This document shows, in pieces, positions 1 to 9,410 of a stretch of 64,000 nt of DNA. The notes under the pieces are model-generated. The model ran no database searches and had not been told where the DNA came from. It saw only the letters and a program-made list of their open reading frames with translations. This stretch comes from Rheinheimera sediminis (lineage in GTDB: Bacteria > Pseudomonadota > Gammaproteobacteria > Enterobacterales > Alteromonadaceae). A program made the translations under genes and the position numbers. Where the stretch lies: the NCBI RefSeq assembly GCF_004005375.1, contig NZ_RZUF01000008.1, positions 106,821 to 170,820 of the forward strand, in the 5' to 3' direction. Within the stretch, counting starts at the first letter, position 1, and each line of letters starts with the position of its first letter.

Positions 1-3
1 TTC

Positions 4-990
4 CTACTGACTAGGTGGTTCTTCTTCGCCTGGTTCAGGCGGTCTGGTCGTGATCCGGATGCCACCATGAGGCAAACGGATCACCCGTATTTTATTCTGT
101 TGCTGCATAGCTGCAGACTCTGCAGCCTGTTCCACTTCGGTTTCAGTCTCAACTGACTCTGACGCTTTAACCGTCACAGGCTGATAAGCATATTTTGACA
201 GAGCTATGACCACCTTACGGTTTTGACTACGACCTTGAGCTGTCGCATTGTCTGCAAAAGGCGAATACTGACCATAGCCTTCAATCGCCATACGCTCGGG
301 AGCTATATCTAAGTCTTCCAATAAACGAACTATAGAGGCAGCCCGGGCGACAGACAATTCCCAGTTGGACGGAAACTGCTCAGTACGAATAGGTACCGAA
401 TCAGTATAACCCCGCACCCTTAAAATATTATTCGACTGTTTTAAAATAGCAGTTAATTCAGTCATCACCACAGAAGCTGAGCTATTTGCCCGCGCGCTGC
501 CGCTGCCAAACAATAAACCACTATTTAATTCAACTGTTAACCAATCTTCATCCAATGTTACTTTAGCTAAACCTGACTCGATTAAACTATGCAGAGCCAG
601 ATTTATCTCTTTTTGCATTCCCACTAAAGGGCTACCGAATTCTGTCTTGTCGATGTAATCCAGCTTAGGCTTGTCAGCTGACACAGAAGGTCCCTGTGGC
701 TCCTCTAAACCTGAATCATTCAGCTCGAAATCACTTTTTGCCTGACCCGACTCAGGCTTAGTTTGAACCAAGTCGCTCTGACTAGTTGTTGCCGTGATAT
801 CCCCTGTCACAAAAACCTTAGCAATAGTGTCCTGCACAGCCTTAATCTGCTCCCGCTCCATGGTGGCCATCGAATAGAGCACAACAAAAAGTGCAAACAA
901 CAGGGTCATGTAGTCAGCGTAAGACACCAACCAACGTTCTGCGTCTGACTTCTCAGGTTCAATGGCTGGCGAACGGCGAGGTCTGTACAT
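4..990 (-). CDS. motD: Flagellar motor stator protein MotD (MotB family)
   Basis: This 328-residue inner-membrane protein should anchor the stator to peptidoglycan and form the ion channel with MotC. An N-terminal basic stretch is followed by one membrane segment (about residues 22-42). It carries the motif YADYMTLLFALF, whose Asp26 corresponds to the ion-binding aspartate of MotB. The C-terminal half (about 150-265) is an OmpA-like peptidoglycan-binding domain with the typical motifs RGYTDSVP and SVARAASIVR, followed by a charged, probably disordered tail. The start codon directly follows the motC stop, so the two are translationally coupled, and the stop codon lies only three bases inside the window. 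The MotC/MotD pair after cheB is the arrangement known from Pseudomonas and relatives with two stator sets. Whether protons or sodium drive it cannot be read from the sequence. Confidence 0.9.
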   Translation of the reverse strand: MYRPRRSPAIEPEKSDAERWLVSYADYMTLLFALFVVLYSMATMEREQIKAVQDTIAKVFVTGDITATTSQSDLVQTKPESGQAKSDFELNDSGLEEPQGPSVSADKPKLDYIDKTEFGSPLVGMQKEINLALHSLIESGLAKVTLDEDWLTVELNSGLLFGSGSARANSSASVVMTELTAILKQSNNILRVRGYTDSVPIRTEQFPSNWELSVARAASIVRLLEDLDIAPERMAIEGYGQYSPFADNATAQGRSQNRKVVIALSKYAYQPVTVKASESVETETEVEQAAESAAMQQQNKIRVIRLPHGGIRITTRPPEPGEEEPPSQ

Positions 991-1734
991 TTAAGCTGCT
1001 CTGTATGCCATCAACTTAGATTCTACATAACGAGGGTTTTCACCTAAAGCTATAGAACACAAACCTTCAATAATCATGGAGTGAAATAGCGCTCGCTCCT
1101 CAACTAACGCTCTGATTTTATTAAAGATAGGTATAAAAACAAAGTTAGCTAAACCCACACCGTAAATAGTAGCGACAAAAGCTATAGCTATACCTTGACC
1201 TAAGTCGTCGGGGTTAGAAATATTGGATAAGGCTAAAATAAGCCCTAACACAGCGCCCACTATACCTATAGTCGGACTGTAGCCCCCCATGGCTTCGAAC
1301 ACCTTGGCCGCTCTTAATAAACGTTCTTTGTCCAGATGCAGCTCAGTATCAAGAATATCCTGCAGTACTTTAGCTTCTGTGCCGTCTACCAATAAGTTTA
1401 AACCGCGTTTTAGTAGAGGTTCTTTTTCATTTAATGCATCCTGTTCCAAGGACAAAAAACCTTGCAACCGCGCTGAGTGCCCCCACTGAGTCATGCGTTC
1501 GATCGTCGCGTCAAAATCAAGCTTAGGCGGCCGGATCACCCAAGGCAGCAGACTGATACTCAACCGAAACTGCGAGGCAGGACTTTGAATAAGCACAGCA
1601 CCCAAAGTACCACCAAACACAATCACAAAGGCGGGCCAATGCAACAAAGTGAAGACGTCGCCACCTTCCTGACTAAAGCCCCCTACTATGGCAACTAATA
1701 CAATCAGGATCCCGGCAAAAGTAAGCTTATCCAT
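991..1734 (-). CDS. motC: Flagellar motor stator protein MotC (MotA family)
   Basis: This 247-residue polytopic inner-membrane protein is the MotA/PomA-type partner of MotD and transmits torque to FliG. Four hydrophobic segments are visible: at the N-terminus ([15 protein letters not shown]), around 33-50, and a pair near 155-205 with the conserved glycines and prolines [17 protein letters not shown]. The cytoplasmic loop between segments 2 and 3 is rich in charged residues, as expected for the rotor contact. Its start overlaps the end of cheB by eight bases and it abuts motD, so all three are co-transcribed. Length matches the family. Confidence 0.92.
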   Translation of the reverse strand: MDKLTFAGILIVLVAIVGGFSQEGGDVFTLLHWPAFVIVFGGTLGAVLIQSPASQFRLSISLLPWVIRPPKLDFDATIERMTQWGHSARLQGFLSLEQDALNEKEPLLKRGLNLLVDGTEAKVLQDILDTELHLDKERLLRAAKVFEAMGGYSPTIGIVGAVLGLILALSNISNPDDLGQGIAIAFVATIYGVGLANFVFIPIFNKIRALVEERALFHSMIIEGLCSIALGENPRYVESKLMAYRAA

Positions 1735-2923
1735 TGCCTACTTCGGAAACAATGCGAGTAGCTACTTCAGATAACGCCACTTCAAGATCTGTTAAGCCAG
1801 CAGCAGTAACGGCTTGTGGCATGCCATAGACCACACAACTGGCTTCATCCTGAGCCCAAATACGGGAACCAGCCTGTTTAAGCAGACGAGCACCCTCCCG
1901 ACCATCCGAGCCCATACCTGTCAGCACTATAGCCAGCACTTTGTCGTTAAAAACTTTTGCTGCGGTACCAAAAGTAACATCTACACTGGGCTTAAAGGTG
2001 ATACGAGGAGAATCATCTTCACGCACCCTAAGCCTGGCCTGATTTTCATTCCCATCTACCAGCATTTGTTTACCACCTGGAGCTAAATAAGCTACGCCAG
2101 GACGCAACACATCGTTGTCTGCTGCTTCTTTCACTTCAATTTTAGCCAGACCATTTAACCGGCTGGCAAAAGCACCGGTGAAGGCCGCAGGCATATGCTG
2201 AATAAGGACTATCGGCAAAGGGAAATTGGCCGGCAAAGCGGTGATAATTTGCTGCAACGCAACAGGTCCACCGGTAGAAGTGCCGATAGCAACCAGTTTG
2301 TAGTTTTTGCCGCTGGAATCAAAGCTGACTGAACGATGAGTTTCGGCCCGCTCTGCAGCACGAGTTTGCAATTCAGCACGCTCAGCTAAGGCTCTGGCAG
2401 CAAGGCTTTGAGCCAAAGGCGCTCTCGCTGGTATAGCGGTTGAGCTTGCTGCAGGCGTAGCTGAAGCACGGGATGCTAAGATGGAATTGGCAGACCCGGT
2501 TAAACTTGAGGGTCTGCTGATCACGCGACGTCTGGCGACTGTCTTGACACGCTGACGCAACACATCAGCGGCTTCTGCTTTGTCACGAGCAATGTCTTCA
2601 AATTTCTTCGGCAGGAAGTCGATAGCGCCGGCTTCTAATGCGTCTAAAGTGGCTTTTGCACCTTCATGCGTCAGCGAGGAGAACATCAGAATGGGAGTAC
2701 GTTGGACTTTTAAAATTTCACGTACAGCCTGAATGCCATCCATTACCGGCATTTCGATGTCCATCGTAATGACGTCAGGCCTTAAGGCTAAAGCTTTTTC
2801 TACCGCCTCTTTGCCATTATTGGCGGTAGCGATGACCTCTAACTCGGCATCCTGACTCAGTATTTCCGTCAGTCGGCGACGGAAAAAACTGGAGTCATCA
2901 ACAACTAATACCCTTATGGTCAT
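1727..2923 (-). CDS. cheB: Chemotaxis protein-glutamate methylesterase CheB
   Basis: CheB demethylates (and deamidates) chemoreceptor glutamates as the adaptation arm of chemotaxis, and is activated by CheA phosphorylation. Residues 1-125 form a receiver domain with acidic residues DD at 9-10 and the phosphoacceptor Asp55 (TMDIEMP). A long Ala-rich linker (about 135-205) connects to the methylesterase domain. There the catalytic triad is visible as Ser216 (GTSTGG), His243 (IQHMP) and Asp340 (GMGSDG). At 398 residues it is longer than enterobacterial CheB because of the linker. It lies between cheA and motC on one transcript. The CheR methyltransferase partner is not in the window. Confidence 0.95.
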   Translation of the reverse strand: MTIRVLVVDDSSFFRRRLTEILSQDAELEVIATANNGKEAVEKALALRPDVITMDIEMPVMDGIQAVREILKVQRTPILMFSSLTHEGAKATLDALEAGAIDFLPKKFEDIARDKAEAADVLRQRVKTVARRRVISRPSSLTGSANSILASRASATPAASSTAIPARAPLAQSLAARALAERAELQTRAAERAETHRSVSFDSSGKNYKLVAIGTSTGGPVALQQIITALPANFPLPIVLIQHMPAAFTGAFASRLNGLAKIEVKEAADNDVLRPGVAYLAPGGKQMLVDGNENQARLRVREDDSPRITFKPSVDVTFGTAAKVFNDKVLAIVLTGMGSDGREGARLLKQAGSRIWAQDEASCVVYGMPQAVTAAGLTDLEVALSEVATRIVSEVGNG

Positions 2924-2934
2924 AGTTCACTCTC

Positions 2935-5178
2935 TTAAGCTGAGAACTTGTCAAAGCGATCAAATTTTATTTTGGAGCGTTTGGCATAATGTTTCAGCAA
3001 GTTAGGCACATCCAGAATAAGGGCTATACCACCGTCTGACGTAATAGTAGCGCCAGCCATACCAGGTGTACCTTGCAGTAAGGCATCCAGAGGCTTGATC
3101 ACTACTTCTTCCTGACCAATCAAAGAGTCCACTACAAAACCAATTTGCTGAGTGCCGATTTGCACTATCACCACATGGCCCTGCTCGCGGCGTATCTTCT
3201 TGGTCGAGCCTCTGACGAGCCAGTGCTCGAGGTAAAACAACGGTATAGCTTTGTTTCTGACCACTATAGTCAACTGACCATCAACATTATTTGTCTTAGC
3301 TAAGTCCAGATGGAAAATTTCATTCACTGTAGCTAAAGGCAAAGCGAAGGTCTGCTCACCTACTATCACCATCAAGGTAGGTAAGATCGCCAGAGTTAAG
3401 GGCACTTTAATCTCAAGAATAGTACCCTGACCCAGTTTAGAATTGATATGCACAGTGCCATTGAGCTGGGTAATTTTGGTTTTCACCACGTCCATACCCA
3501 CACCACGGCCCGAAATATCAGAAATTTGTTCTTTGGTTGAGAAACCTGGCGCAAAAATCAGATTGAAGGCTTCAGTGTCTGACATACGAGCTGCGGCATC
3601 AGGCTCAAGCACACCGCGTTTAATGGCTATGCCCTTCAGTTTTTCTGGATCCATACCTGCACCATCATCTGTGATGGTTAACAAAATATGGTCACCAGCC
3701 TGAGATGCGGCTAACCGGACTAAACCTGTGCGTGGTTTACCCGCTTTCACACGAACATCAGGCATCTCGATGCCGTGATCAACCGAGTTTCGCACTAAGT
3801 GAACTAATGGATCAGCCAGAGCTTCCACCAGATTTTTATCTAAATCTGTTTCTTCGCCTTCCAGCACCAGATTGATATCTTTTTGCAGCGAACGGGCTAA
3901 ATCCCGAACTACTCGAGGGAAGCGACCAAAGACTTTTTTGATCGGCTGCATCCGGGTTTTCATCACTGCGCCCTGTAAGTCTGCAGTCACTACGTCCAGG
4001 TTAGCTATGGCTTTGCTCATTTCTTCATTTTGAGCCGAGCCGGATAAACTGACTAAACGGTTACGCACCAAAACCAACTCGCCGACCATATTCATGATCT
4101 GATCCAAACGTTTGGTATCAACACGAACCGTAGTTTCAGGTTGATTCGCAGCAGCTTTAGGATCCGCATCAGCATCTTTTGCTGCTGCAGCAACAGGTGC
4201 AGCTTTTGGCGCTGGTGCAGGAGGTGCAGCCGGAGTTGCAACTTTTGCGGGTTCAACGGCTTTGGCAGCAGCTTTTGCAACTGGAACGACCTTAGCTGCA
4301 GCAGCAGCGGCTTCAGCTGGACCGATCGGAGCTTTGCCTTTACCGTGTAATTCATCCAACAAAGATTCAAACTCATCGTCAGAGATATCGTCTGTATTGG
4401 CTACCTTAGGTTTTTCTTCAGTTTTAGCCGGCGCCTTGTCTACAGCTTTTGGCACTGCAGCTGCTGTTTCTCCGGGTATAAAGGAACCCTGACCATGCAA
4501 TTGATCTAAAATGGCTTCAAATTCATCGTCAGTAATGTCTTCGCTTGCGGTTTCTTTAGTCGCAGGAGGTGGTAAGTTTGCAGAGGTATCACGGCCGGGC
4601 GCACCGCTGCCATGCAATTCATCCAGTAAAGATTCAAACTCATCATCGCTGATTTCGTCAATAGACGCAGAGCTTTCAACAGCTGGTGCAGCTGCAAACT
4701 CTACCACAGCATCAAATTCTTCCATGCTGATTTCAGGTTCTGGTTCAGGTTCTGCAGCAGGAGCGTGCTGGGTCTGTTCATCTTCAGACTCTGGCATACT
4801 CAGACGGTGCAGAGCTTCGATAATAGCAGGGTCAGCAGGGGTTAAAGGAGCGCGATTTTGCACGTCTGCAAACATAGCATTGACCGCATCAAGCGCTTGT
4901 AAGATAACATCCATCAATTCTGCAGTAACACGGCGTTTGCCGGTACGAAGAATATCAAACACGTTTTCGGCGCCATGACAGGCGTCTACTAATTCTGTCA
5001 GCGATAAAAACCCAGCGCCACCTTTAACAGTGTGAAAACCACGGAAAATGGCATTTAATAAATTTGCGTCATCCGGATTGTTTTCCAACTCAACCAACTG
5101 CTCTTGCAGTAGTTCAAGGATCTCGCCGGCTTCGACTAGGAAATCCTGTAAAATATCCTCATCTAAATCAAAGCCCAT
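2935..5178 (-). CDS. cheA: Chemotaxis histidine kinase CheA
   Basis: This 747-residue cytoplasmic kinase couples chemoreceptors to CheY and CheB. The HPt domain (about 1-105) carries the phosphorylated His49 (FHTVKGG). Residues 149-345 form an acidic, then Ala/Pro-rich linker with three near-identical 15-residue repeats at 176-190, 215-229 and 265-279 (consensus DDEFESLLDELHG). A dimerisation helix pair follows (about 350-415), then the HATPase domain with the N box (LVRNSVDHG, about 461-469) and G boxes (DDGAGMD, GRGVGMDVV). A CheW-like coupling domain runs from about 595 to the end. No classical P2 domain is obvious, and the repeats occupy its place. It lies 15 bases after cheZ and 11 bases before cheB. 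Similar LHG repeats are familiar to me from polar-flagellate CheA proteins, but their role is not settled here. Confidence 0.95.
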   Translation of the reverse strand: MGFDLDEDILQDFLVEAGEILELLQEQLVELENNPDDANLLNAIFRGFHTVKGGAGFLSLTELVDACHGAENVFDILRTGKRRVTAELMDVILQALDAVNAMFADVQNRAPLTPADPAIIEALHRLSMPESEDEQTQHAPAAEPEPEPEISMEEFDAVVEFAAAPAVESSASIDEISDDEFESLLDELHGSGAPGRDTSANLPPPATKETASEDITDDEFEAILDQLHGQGSFIPGETAAAVPKAVDKAPAKTEEKPKVANTDDISDDEFESLLDELHGKGKAPIGPAEAAAAAAKVVPVAKAAAKAVEPAKVATPAAPPAPAPKAAPVAAAAKDADADPKAAANQPETTVRVDTKRLDQIMNMVGELVLVRNRLVSLSGSAQNEEMSKAIANLDVVTADLQGAVMKTRMQPIKKVFGRFPRVVRDLARSLQKDINLVLEGEETDLDKNLVEALADPLVHLVRNSVDHGIEMPDVRVKAGKPRTGLVRLAASQAGDHILLTITDDGAGMDPEKLKGIAIKRGVLEPDAAARMSDTEAFNLIFAPGFSTKEQISDISGRGVGMDVVKTKITQLNGTVHINSKLGQGTILEIKVPLTLAILPTLMVIVGEQTFALPLATVNEIFHLDLAKTNNVDGQLTIVVRNKAIPLFYLEHWLVRGSTKKIRREQGHVVIVQIGTQQIGFVVDSLIGQEEVVIKPLDALLQGTPGMAGATITSDGGIALILDVPNLLKHYAKRSKIKFDRFDKFSA

Positions 5179-5193
5179 GCTACAGCTCCCCTT

Positions 5194-5949
5194 TTAGAAA
5201 CCTAAACTTGATAATAAATCGTCAACATCATCCTGACCGGACACCACATCATCACGCTCTGCTGCGTCGATAATAGGGCCTTCAGCTTCGTGACCTGCTT
5301 TTGGTTTTTTTGATACGGCTGCGGGACGCGCTTCCGTGCTCAGATTGGTCTGGCCAAAGGCTGTTAATAAACCAATTAAGCTGTCTTCCACTTCCCGGAC
5401 CAATTCGATGACCCGCCGTAAAATCTGCCCCGTCAAATCCTGATAATCCTGCGCCATCAAAACTTCGGTCAGCCTCGCATGTAAGGTAGCAGAGTTTCCG
5501 GTGGCTTGATGCAAAAAGCCATTAAGATTGTGACATAAGGCTTTGAACTCACCGACTTTTAAATCGCGACTCATCAGCTTTTGCCAGTTTGGCAAAATAG
5601 ATTGTAAGTGGGAATTCAATTCGTCGGCTATTGGGAGACAGTTTTCTACAGCATCCATGGTTTTATTGGCGGCTTGTTCTGTCATATCGATTACATGATT
5701 CAAGCGTTTTTTGGCGTCCGGAATATCATCTTCCAGCAACGAACTTAAAGATGGATCAATTTGGAAGCTTTTTAACGAGTCATGCAATTGCCGGGTCAGT
5801 TTTCCAACCTCGGCAAATAACTCAGAAGAACCAGGAACGGCCAACTGTTGTACCAGTTCATTTGCTGCGTCGGTTTCACCAAACTCCAACAATTGAACCA
5901 GTTCTCTGGCTTGCTCTAAAGTAATCAAAGGTGCCGTAGTTACAGACAT
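5194..5949 (-). CDS. cheZ: CheY-P phosphatase CheZ
   Basis: CheZ removes phosphate from CheY-P. The 251-residue protein is almost entirely helical, as the long four-helix-bundle dimer requires. The catalytic segment is recognisable around AQDYQDLTGQILRRV, where a conserved Asp-Gln pair (DYQDLTGQ) precedes the turn. The acidic C-terminal peptide ending DDVDDLLSSLGF is the classic CheY-binding tail. It lies between cheY and cheA in the usual gammaproteobacterial order. Confidence 0.94.
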   Translation of the reverse strand: MSVTTAPLITLEQARELVQLLEFGETDAANELVQQLAVPGSSELFAEVGKLTRQLHDSLKSFQIDPSLSSLLEDDIPDAKKRLNHVIDMTEQAANKTMDAVENCLPIADELNSHLQSILPNWQKLMSRDLKVGEFKALCHNLNGFLHQATGNSATLHARLTEVLMAQDYQDLTGQILRRVIELVREVEDSLIGLLTAFGQTNLSTEARPAAVSKKPKAGHEAEGPIIDAAERDDVVSGQDDVDDLLSSLGF

Positions 5950-5974
5950 AGTGTACTCCTTTGTCGGTTACGGT

Positions 5975-6358
5975 TTAACCTAAGCGTTCGAATACTTTAG
6001 CCAGTTTTTCCTGTAAGGTCGCAGCGGTAAAAGGTTTGACAATGTAACCGTTCACTCCAGCCTGTGCAGCAGCAATGATCTGTTCCTTTTTGGCTTCAGC
6101 GGTAACCATCAGCACAGGAATATGTTTCAGCTTAGCATCAGCACGAATTGCACGAAGCAAGTCTATACCCTGCATACCTGGCATGTTCCAGTCTGTCACT
6201 ACAAAATCGAAATCACCATTTTGCAACATAGGCAAAGCGGTACTGCCGTCATCAGCTTCAGACACATTGGTGAAGCCAAGATCTCTTAGCAGGTTTTTAA
6301 TAATGCGTCTCATGGTTGAGAAATCATCAACCACAAGAATTTTCATATTCTTATCCAA
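5975..6358 (-). CDS. cheY: Chemotaxis response regulator CheY
   Basis: This is a single-domain receiver of 127 residues. When phosphorylated by CheA it binds FliM/FliN and switches flagellar rotation. Acidic pocket residues DD (11-12), phosphoacceptor Asp56 ([10 protein letters not shown]), the Thr of [10 protein letters not shown] and the Lys of YIVKPF are all in place. The start MDKNMKIL is supported by the length. It follows fliA by 42 bases and leads the cheYZAB block. Confidence 0.96.
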   Translation of the reverse strand: MDKNMKILVVDDFSTMRRIIKNLLRDLGFTNVSEADDGSTALPMLQNGDFDFVVTDWNMPGMQGIDLLRAIRADAKLKHIPVLMVTAEAKKEQIIAAAQAGVNGYIVKPFTAATLQEKLAKVFERLG

Positions 6359-6400
6359 AATCCCCTCCGGTGAGAGCCCAAGCTGGACTAACTCAAACTA

Positions 6401-7120
6401 TTACAACCAATCCTGCATTCTGGAGCGCAAGCGCACCAGCGCCTGACTATGAATTTGACTGACTCTGGACTCACTGACATCCAGCACAGCACCAATCTCT
6501 TTCAAATTTAGTTCGTCATTATAATACAGAGACAACACTATCGCTTCTCGCTCCGGTAAGCTACTGATATTTTTTATCAACGCCTGTTGAAACGCATCAG
6601 TTGCCTGTTGTTCATACAAATGATCGTCATCTTTATCATTTGCCGTCACTAAAACATCATCCGAGATGCCCAGATCTTCGATACCAATAATTCGACCACT
6701 GCTGGCATCACTCAACATATGATGATACTCATCTAAGGATATATCAAGTTTTTCAGCAACTTCACTATCTTTTACATCACGACCCAGTTCAGCTTCCAGT
6801 TCTGCGATAGCCTCAGCTATCATACGAGAATTGCGGTGCACCGAGCGTGGAGTCCAGTCGCCGCGGCGAATTTCATCCAGCATAGCACCTCGAATACGAA
6901 TACCAGCAAAGGTTTCAAAACTTGCTCCTTTACTGCCATCAAAATTTTTCGCCGCTTCAATCAGCCCAATCATACCCGATTGAATTAAGTCATCGACCAA
7001 TACACTAGCGGGTAACCGGGCTAACAAGTGGTAAGCAATACGCTTCACCAAAGGGGCATGCCGCTCGACCATTTGAGTTAGTTGATCTGCGGCGCCATAG
7101 GCTGCAAGCTTGCTATTCAA
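6401..7120 (-). CDS. fliA: Flagellar sigma factor FliA (sigma-28)
   Basis: This alternative sigma factor of 239 residues is for late flagellar genes. Region 2 (about 14-85) shows the conserved helix-rich core including DLIQSGMIGLIEAA and the promoter-melting stretch FETFAGIRIRGAMLDEIRRGDW. Region 4 near the C-terminus is a helix-turn-helix (LNLKEIGAVLDVSESRVSQIHS). Its start overlaps the end of flhG by four bases. Two near-consensus sigma-28 promoters in this window, ahead of flagellin and flaG, are obvious targets. Its anti-sigma factor FlgM is not encoded here. Confidence 0.96.
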   Translation of the reverse strand: MNSKLAAYGAADQLTQMVERHAPLVKRIAYHLLARLPASVLVDDLIQSGMIGLIEAAKNFDGSKGASFETFAGIRIRGAMLDEIRRGDWTPRSVHRNSRMIAEAIAELEAELGRDVKDSEVAEKLDISLDEYHHMLSDASSGRIIGIEDLGISDDVLVTANDKDDDHLYEQQATDAFQQALIKNISSLPEREAIVLSLYYNDELNLKEIGAVLDVSESRVSQIHSQALVRLRSRMQDWL

Positions 7121-8001
7121 ACCAGACCTCTCGCTTCAGGTTGTTGTACCAACTGCTCTAAAAAGAATTCCAGATGACCGGAGGCCACAGGAGGCACAGG
7201 CCATTGTACGGCACGGGTTGCTAAAGTTCGTATAGCCAAGGAAGCGGGCGTTTTTGGAAAAGCATCCACAAAGGCTTTTTGCTTACGAGCCGCTTTTCTT
7301 ACGTTCTCGTCAAAAGGAATAGTAGCAACTAATTCCAGACTGACATCTAAAAATCGATCCGTGACCCGACTTAACTTAGCAAACAACTCCTGACCTTCTT
7401 TTAAACTGCGCACCATATTGGCGACAATTTTAAAACGTTGCACACCGTGTTCACGACTAAGGATTTTCATCAATGCATAGGCATCTGTGATTGATGAGGG
7501 CTCATCACAGACCACCACTAAAACATCTTGAGAAGCACGGGAAAAGCTTAGCACCATGTCTGAAATACCTGCAGCAGTATCAACCAGCAGAATATCAAAA
7601 CGTGTCCGCATTTCGCTAAAAGCACGAATAAGGCCAGCATGCTCTACTGGTTTTAACTCAGTCATGGATTGAGTACCTGAGGTCGCAGGCACTATTTTGA
7701 TACCGAAAGGCCCCTCGATAAGAATATCATCCAGCTCAGCTTCGCCAGATAACACATGAAATAAGTTTTTCTGGACCCGCAGTCCAAGCATGACGTCGCA
7801 ATTTGCCAACCCCAGGTCAGCATCCAAAACCAATACTTTTTTACCCAGTTGAGCCATAGCCATAGCAAGGTTCAATGTCACGTTGGTTTTACCTACGCCA
7901 CCTTTCCCCCCTGTCACTGCTATTACTTTTACCATCTGTTGCTGTTGGTTCATTCTTCTCAGGCCACTGGCTTGATCATCATTCATCGGAAGATTATGCA
8001 T
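7117..8001 (-). CDS. flhG: Flagellar number regulator FlhG (FleN), MinD-like ATPase
   Basis: This 294-residue MinD/ParA-family ATPase limits flagellar number and antagonises FleQ and FlhF. The deviant Walker A KGGVGKT is at 33-39, followed by the LDADLGLANCD Walker A' region. The N-terminal segment holds DQASGLRR (9-16), the motif known in this family to stimulate the FlhF GTPase. The C-terminal end (about 255-294) probably supplies the membrane-targeting helix. It overlaps flhF by eight bases and fliA by four, the standard flhF-flhG-fliA arrangement of polar flagellates. Confidence 0.95.
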   Translation of the reverse strand: MHNLPMNDDQASGLRRMNQQQQMVKVIAVTGGKGGVGKTNVTLNLAMAMAQLGKKVLVLDADLGLANCDVMLGLRVQKNLFHVLSGEAELDDILIEGPFGIKIVPATSGTQSMTELKPVEHAGLIRAFSEMRTRFDILLVDTAAGISDMVLSFSRASQDVLVVVCDEPSSITDAYALMKILSREHGVQRFKIVANMVRSLKEGQELFAKLSRVTDRFLDVSLELVATIPFDENVRKAARKQKAFVDAFPKTPASLAIRTLATRAVQWPVPPVASGHLEFFLEQLVQQPEARGLV

Positions 8002-9400
8002 AGGTTCCTTCCACCCGGGTCACTGCATCTGAATACCACTGGTAACCCGTACTACTATTAGAGGTCCGTAACTGCTCTGCCTTGGCAACCATTGTTTTTG
8101 CGTCTGCCATTTCAATATCTTCAGGGACTCGTTGGCCATGAGTCAAGTAACTGACCGGTAACGCATTTTGTATTGCCACGTTAATGATTTCTCCCAAACT
8201 TAAGCATTCATCAAGTTTGGTGAAAATACAACCCGCTAATGGAATACGTTTGAAATGCTCAACGGTTTCCTGCATGACGCGAGCTTGAGATGTTGCAGAC
8301 AATACCAGATAACTTTTTATTTTGACACGCGAATTATGCACTAAGGAGGCAAGTTTTTCAGCTAAACGAACATCTCGCTGGCTCATACCGGCAGTATCAA
8401 TCAGTATCAATTTACGTTGTTGTAACTGATTTAACAGCATAGCTAACTCTTCGCTATCTTTCACCTGCTTTACCGGGCAACCTATAATCCGGCCAAAGGT
8501 AGCCAGTTGCTCGTAGGCACCGATGCGGAATGAATCCGTAGTGATTAACGCCACCTGATCTGCACCATGGCGCTTTGCAAATTGAGCAGCCAGCTTAGCC
8601 ACAGTAGTGGTTTTTCCTACACCAGTAGGACCAACCAAAGCCACAACTCCGCCACGGCGCATAATATCGTCATTGGTGGTACTCAACTGCCCGGTCAGTA
8701 ACTCCAACGCGCTATCCCAAGCTTCAGCATCGCTAATGTCTTCAGGCATAAAACAAGCAATCTGATCGGATACAGGCTCGGATAACCCCAGAGCTAACAG
8801 CTTTTCAATCACCAAAGCACGGACAGGTTCACGCCGGGCTAAATCCTGCCACATCAGTCCAGATACCTGATGTTGCAATAGTTGCTTCATCGACGACATT
8901 TCGTTACGCATGGCATCAAACTGCTTTTGCATCAGTTTGGCTTGTTGCTCCTGATAACGGGTTAACTCGCTCAGGTTTAAAGCTGAAGCGCCGGAAGATT
9001 GACGTTCACTATCGACAGTTGCTGAATTTGCGACCGAAAATAACGCATTGGTTGCCGCAGCTGTTTTTGCAGCCGCCATTTTATTGGCAGAGATAGCCTG
9101 TGCAGCCGCAGGTTGTTTACTAATTTGCCGGGCCAACAGGGCCTGCAGAGAATCGGCGGGTGCAGGTTCAGCCTCATCATCCACTTTGATATTGACACGA
9201 GCGCCAACAGCAGGCTGAGCTGAGGCTTGAATTTCTGACGCAGCCTTAGCTGGCAAGGCTTCGGGGTCAATAGCAGCCACAATTTCAACACCGCCAGCTA
9301 CCTTTTTATTCGACAGAATAATAGCATCAGGGCCTAAAAACTCTTTAACTTCTGTCAAAGCAGTACGCATGTCTTTGGCAACAAAGCGTTTGATTTTCAT
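7994..9400 (-). CDS. flhF: Flagellar placement SRP-type GTPase FlhF
   Basis: FlhF marks the pole for flagellum assembly. The 468-residue protein has a basic N-terminal B domain, a variable Ala/Gln-rich stretch (about 50-170), an N-type helical domain, and an SRP-family GTPase G domain. The P-loop GPTGVGKTT starts at 257, followed by TTDSFRIGAYEQL, the DTAGMSQRD switch and the TKLDE base-recognition motif. It lies 10 bases downstream of flhA and overlaps flhG. Its presence with FlhG and FleQ argues for polar flagellation. Confidence 0.95.
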   Translation of the reverse strand: MKIKRFVAKDMRTALTEVKEFLGPDAIILSNKKVAGGVEIVAAIDPEALPAKAASEIQASAQPAVGARVNIKVDDEAEPAPADSLQALLARQISKQPAAAQAISANKMAAAKTAAATNALFSVANSATVDSERQSSGASALNLSELTRYQEQQAKLMQKQFDAMRNEMSSMKQLLQHQVSGLMWQDLARREPVRALVIEKLLALGLSEPVSDQIACFMPEDISDAEAWDSALELLTGQLSTTNDDIMRRGGVVALVGPTGVGKTTTVAKLAAQFAKRHGADQVALITTDSFRIGAYEQLATFGRIIGCPVKQVKDSEELAMLLNQLQQRKLILIDTAGMSQRDVRLAEKLASLVHNSRVKIKSYLVLSATSQARVMQETVEHFKRIPLAGCIFTKLDECLSLGEIINVAIQNALPVSYLTHGQRVPEDIEMADAKTMVAKAEQLRTSNSSTGYQWYSDAVTRVEGTYA

Positions 9401-9410
9401 AGCTTAACTC

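Noticed and set aside
4092..4978. Several long open frames on both strands inside cheA
   Set aside because: They are out-of-frame shadows of the Ala/Glu-rich repeat linker, with compositional bias and no family motifs.
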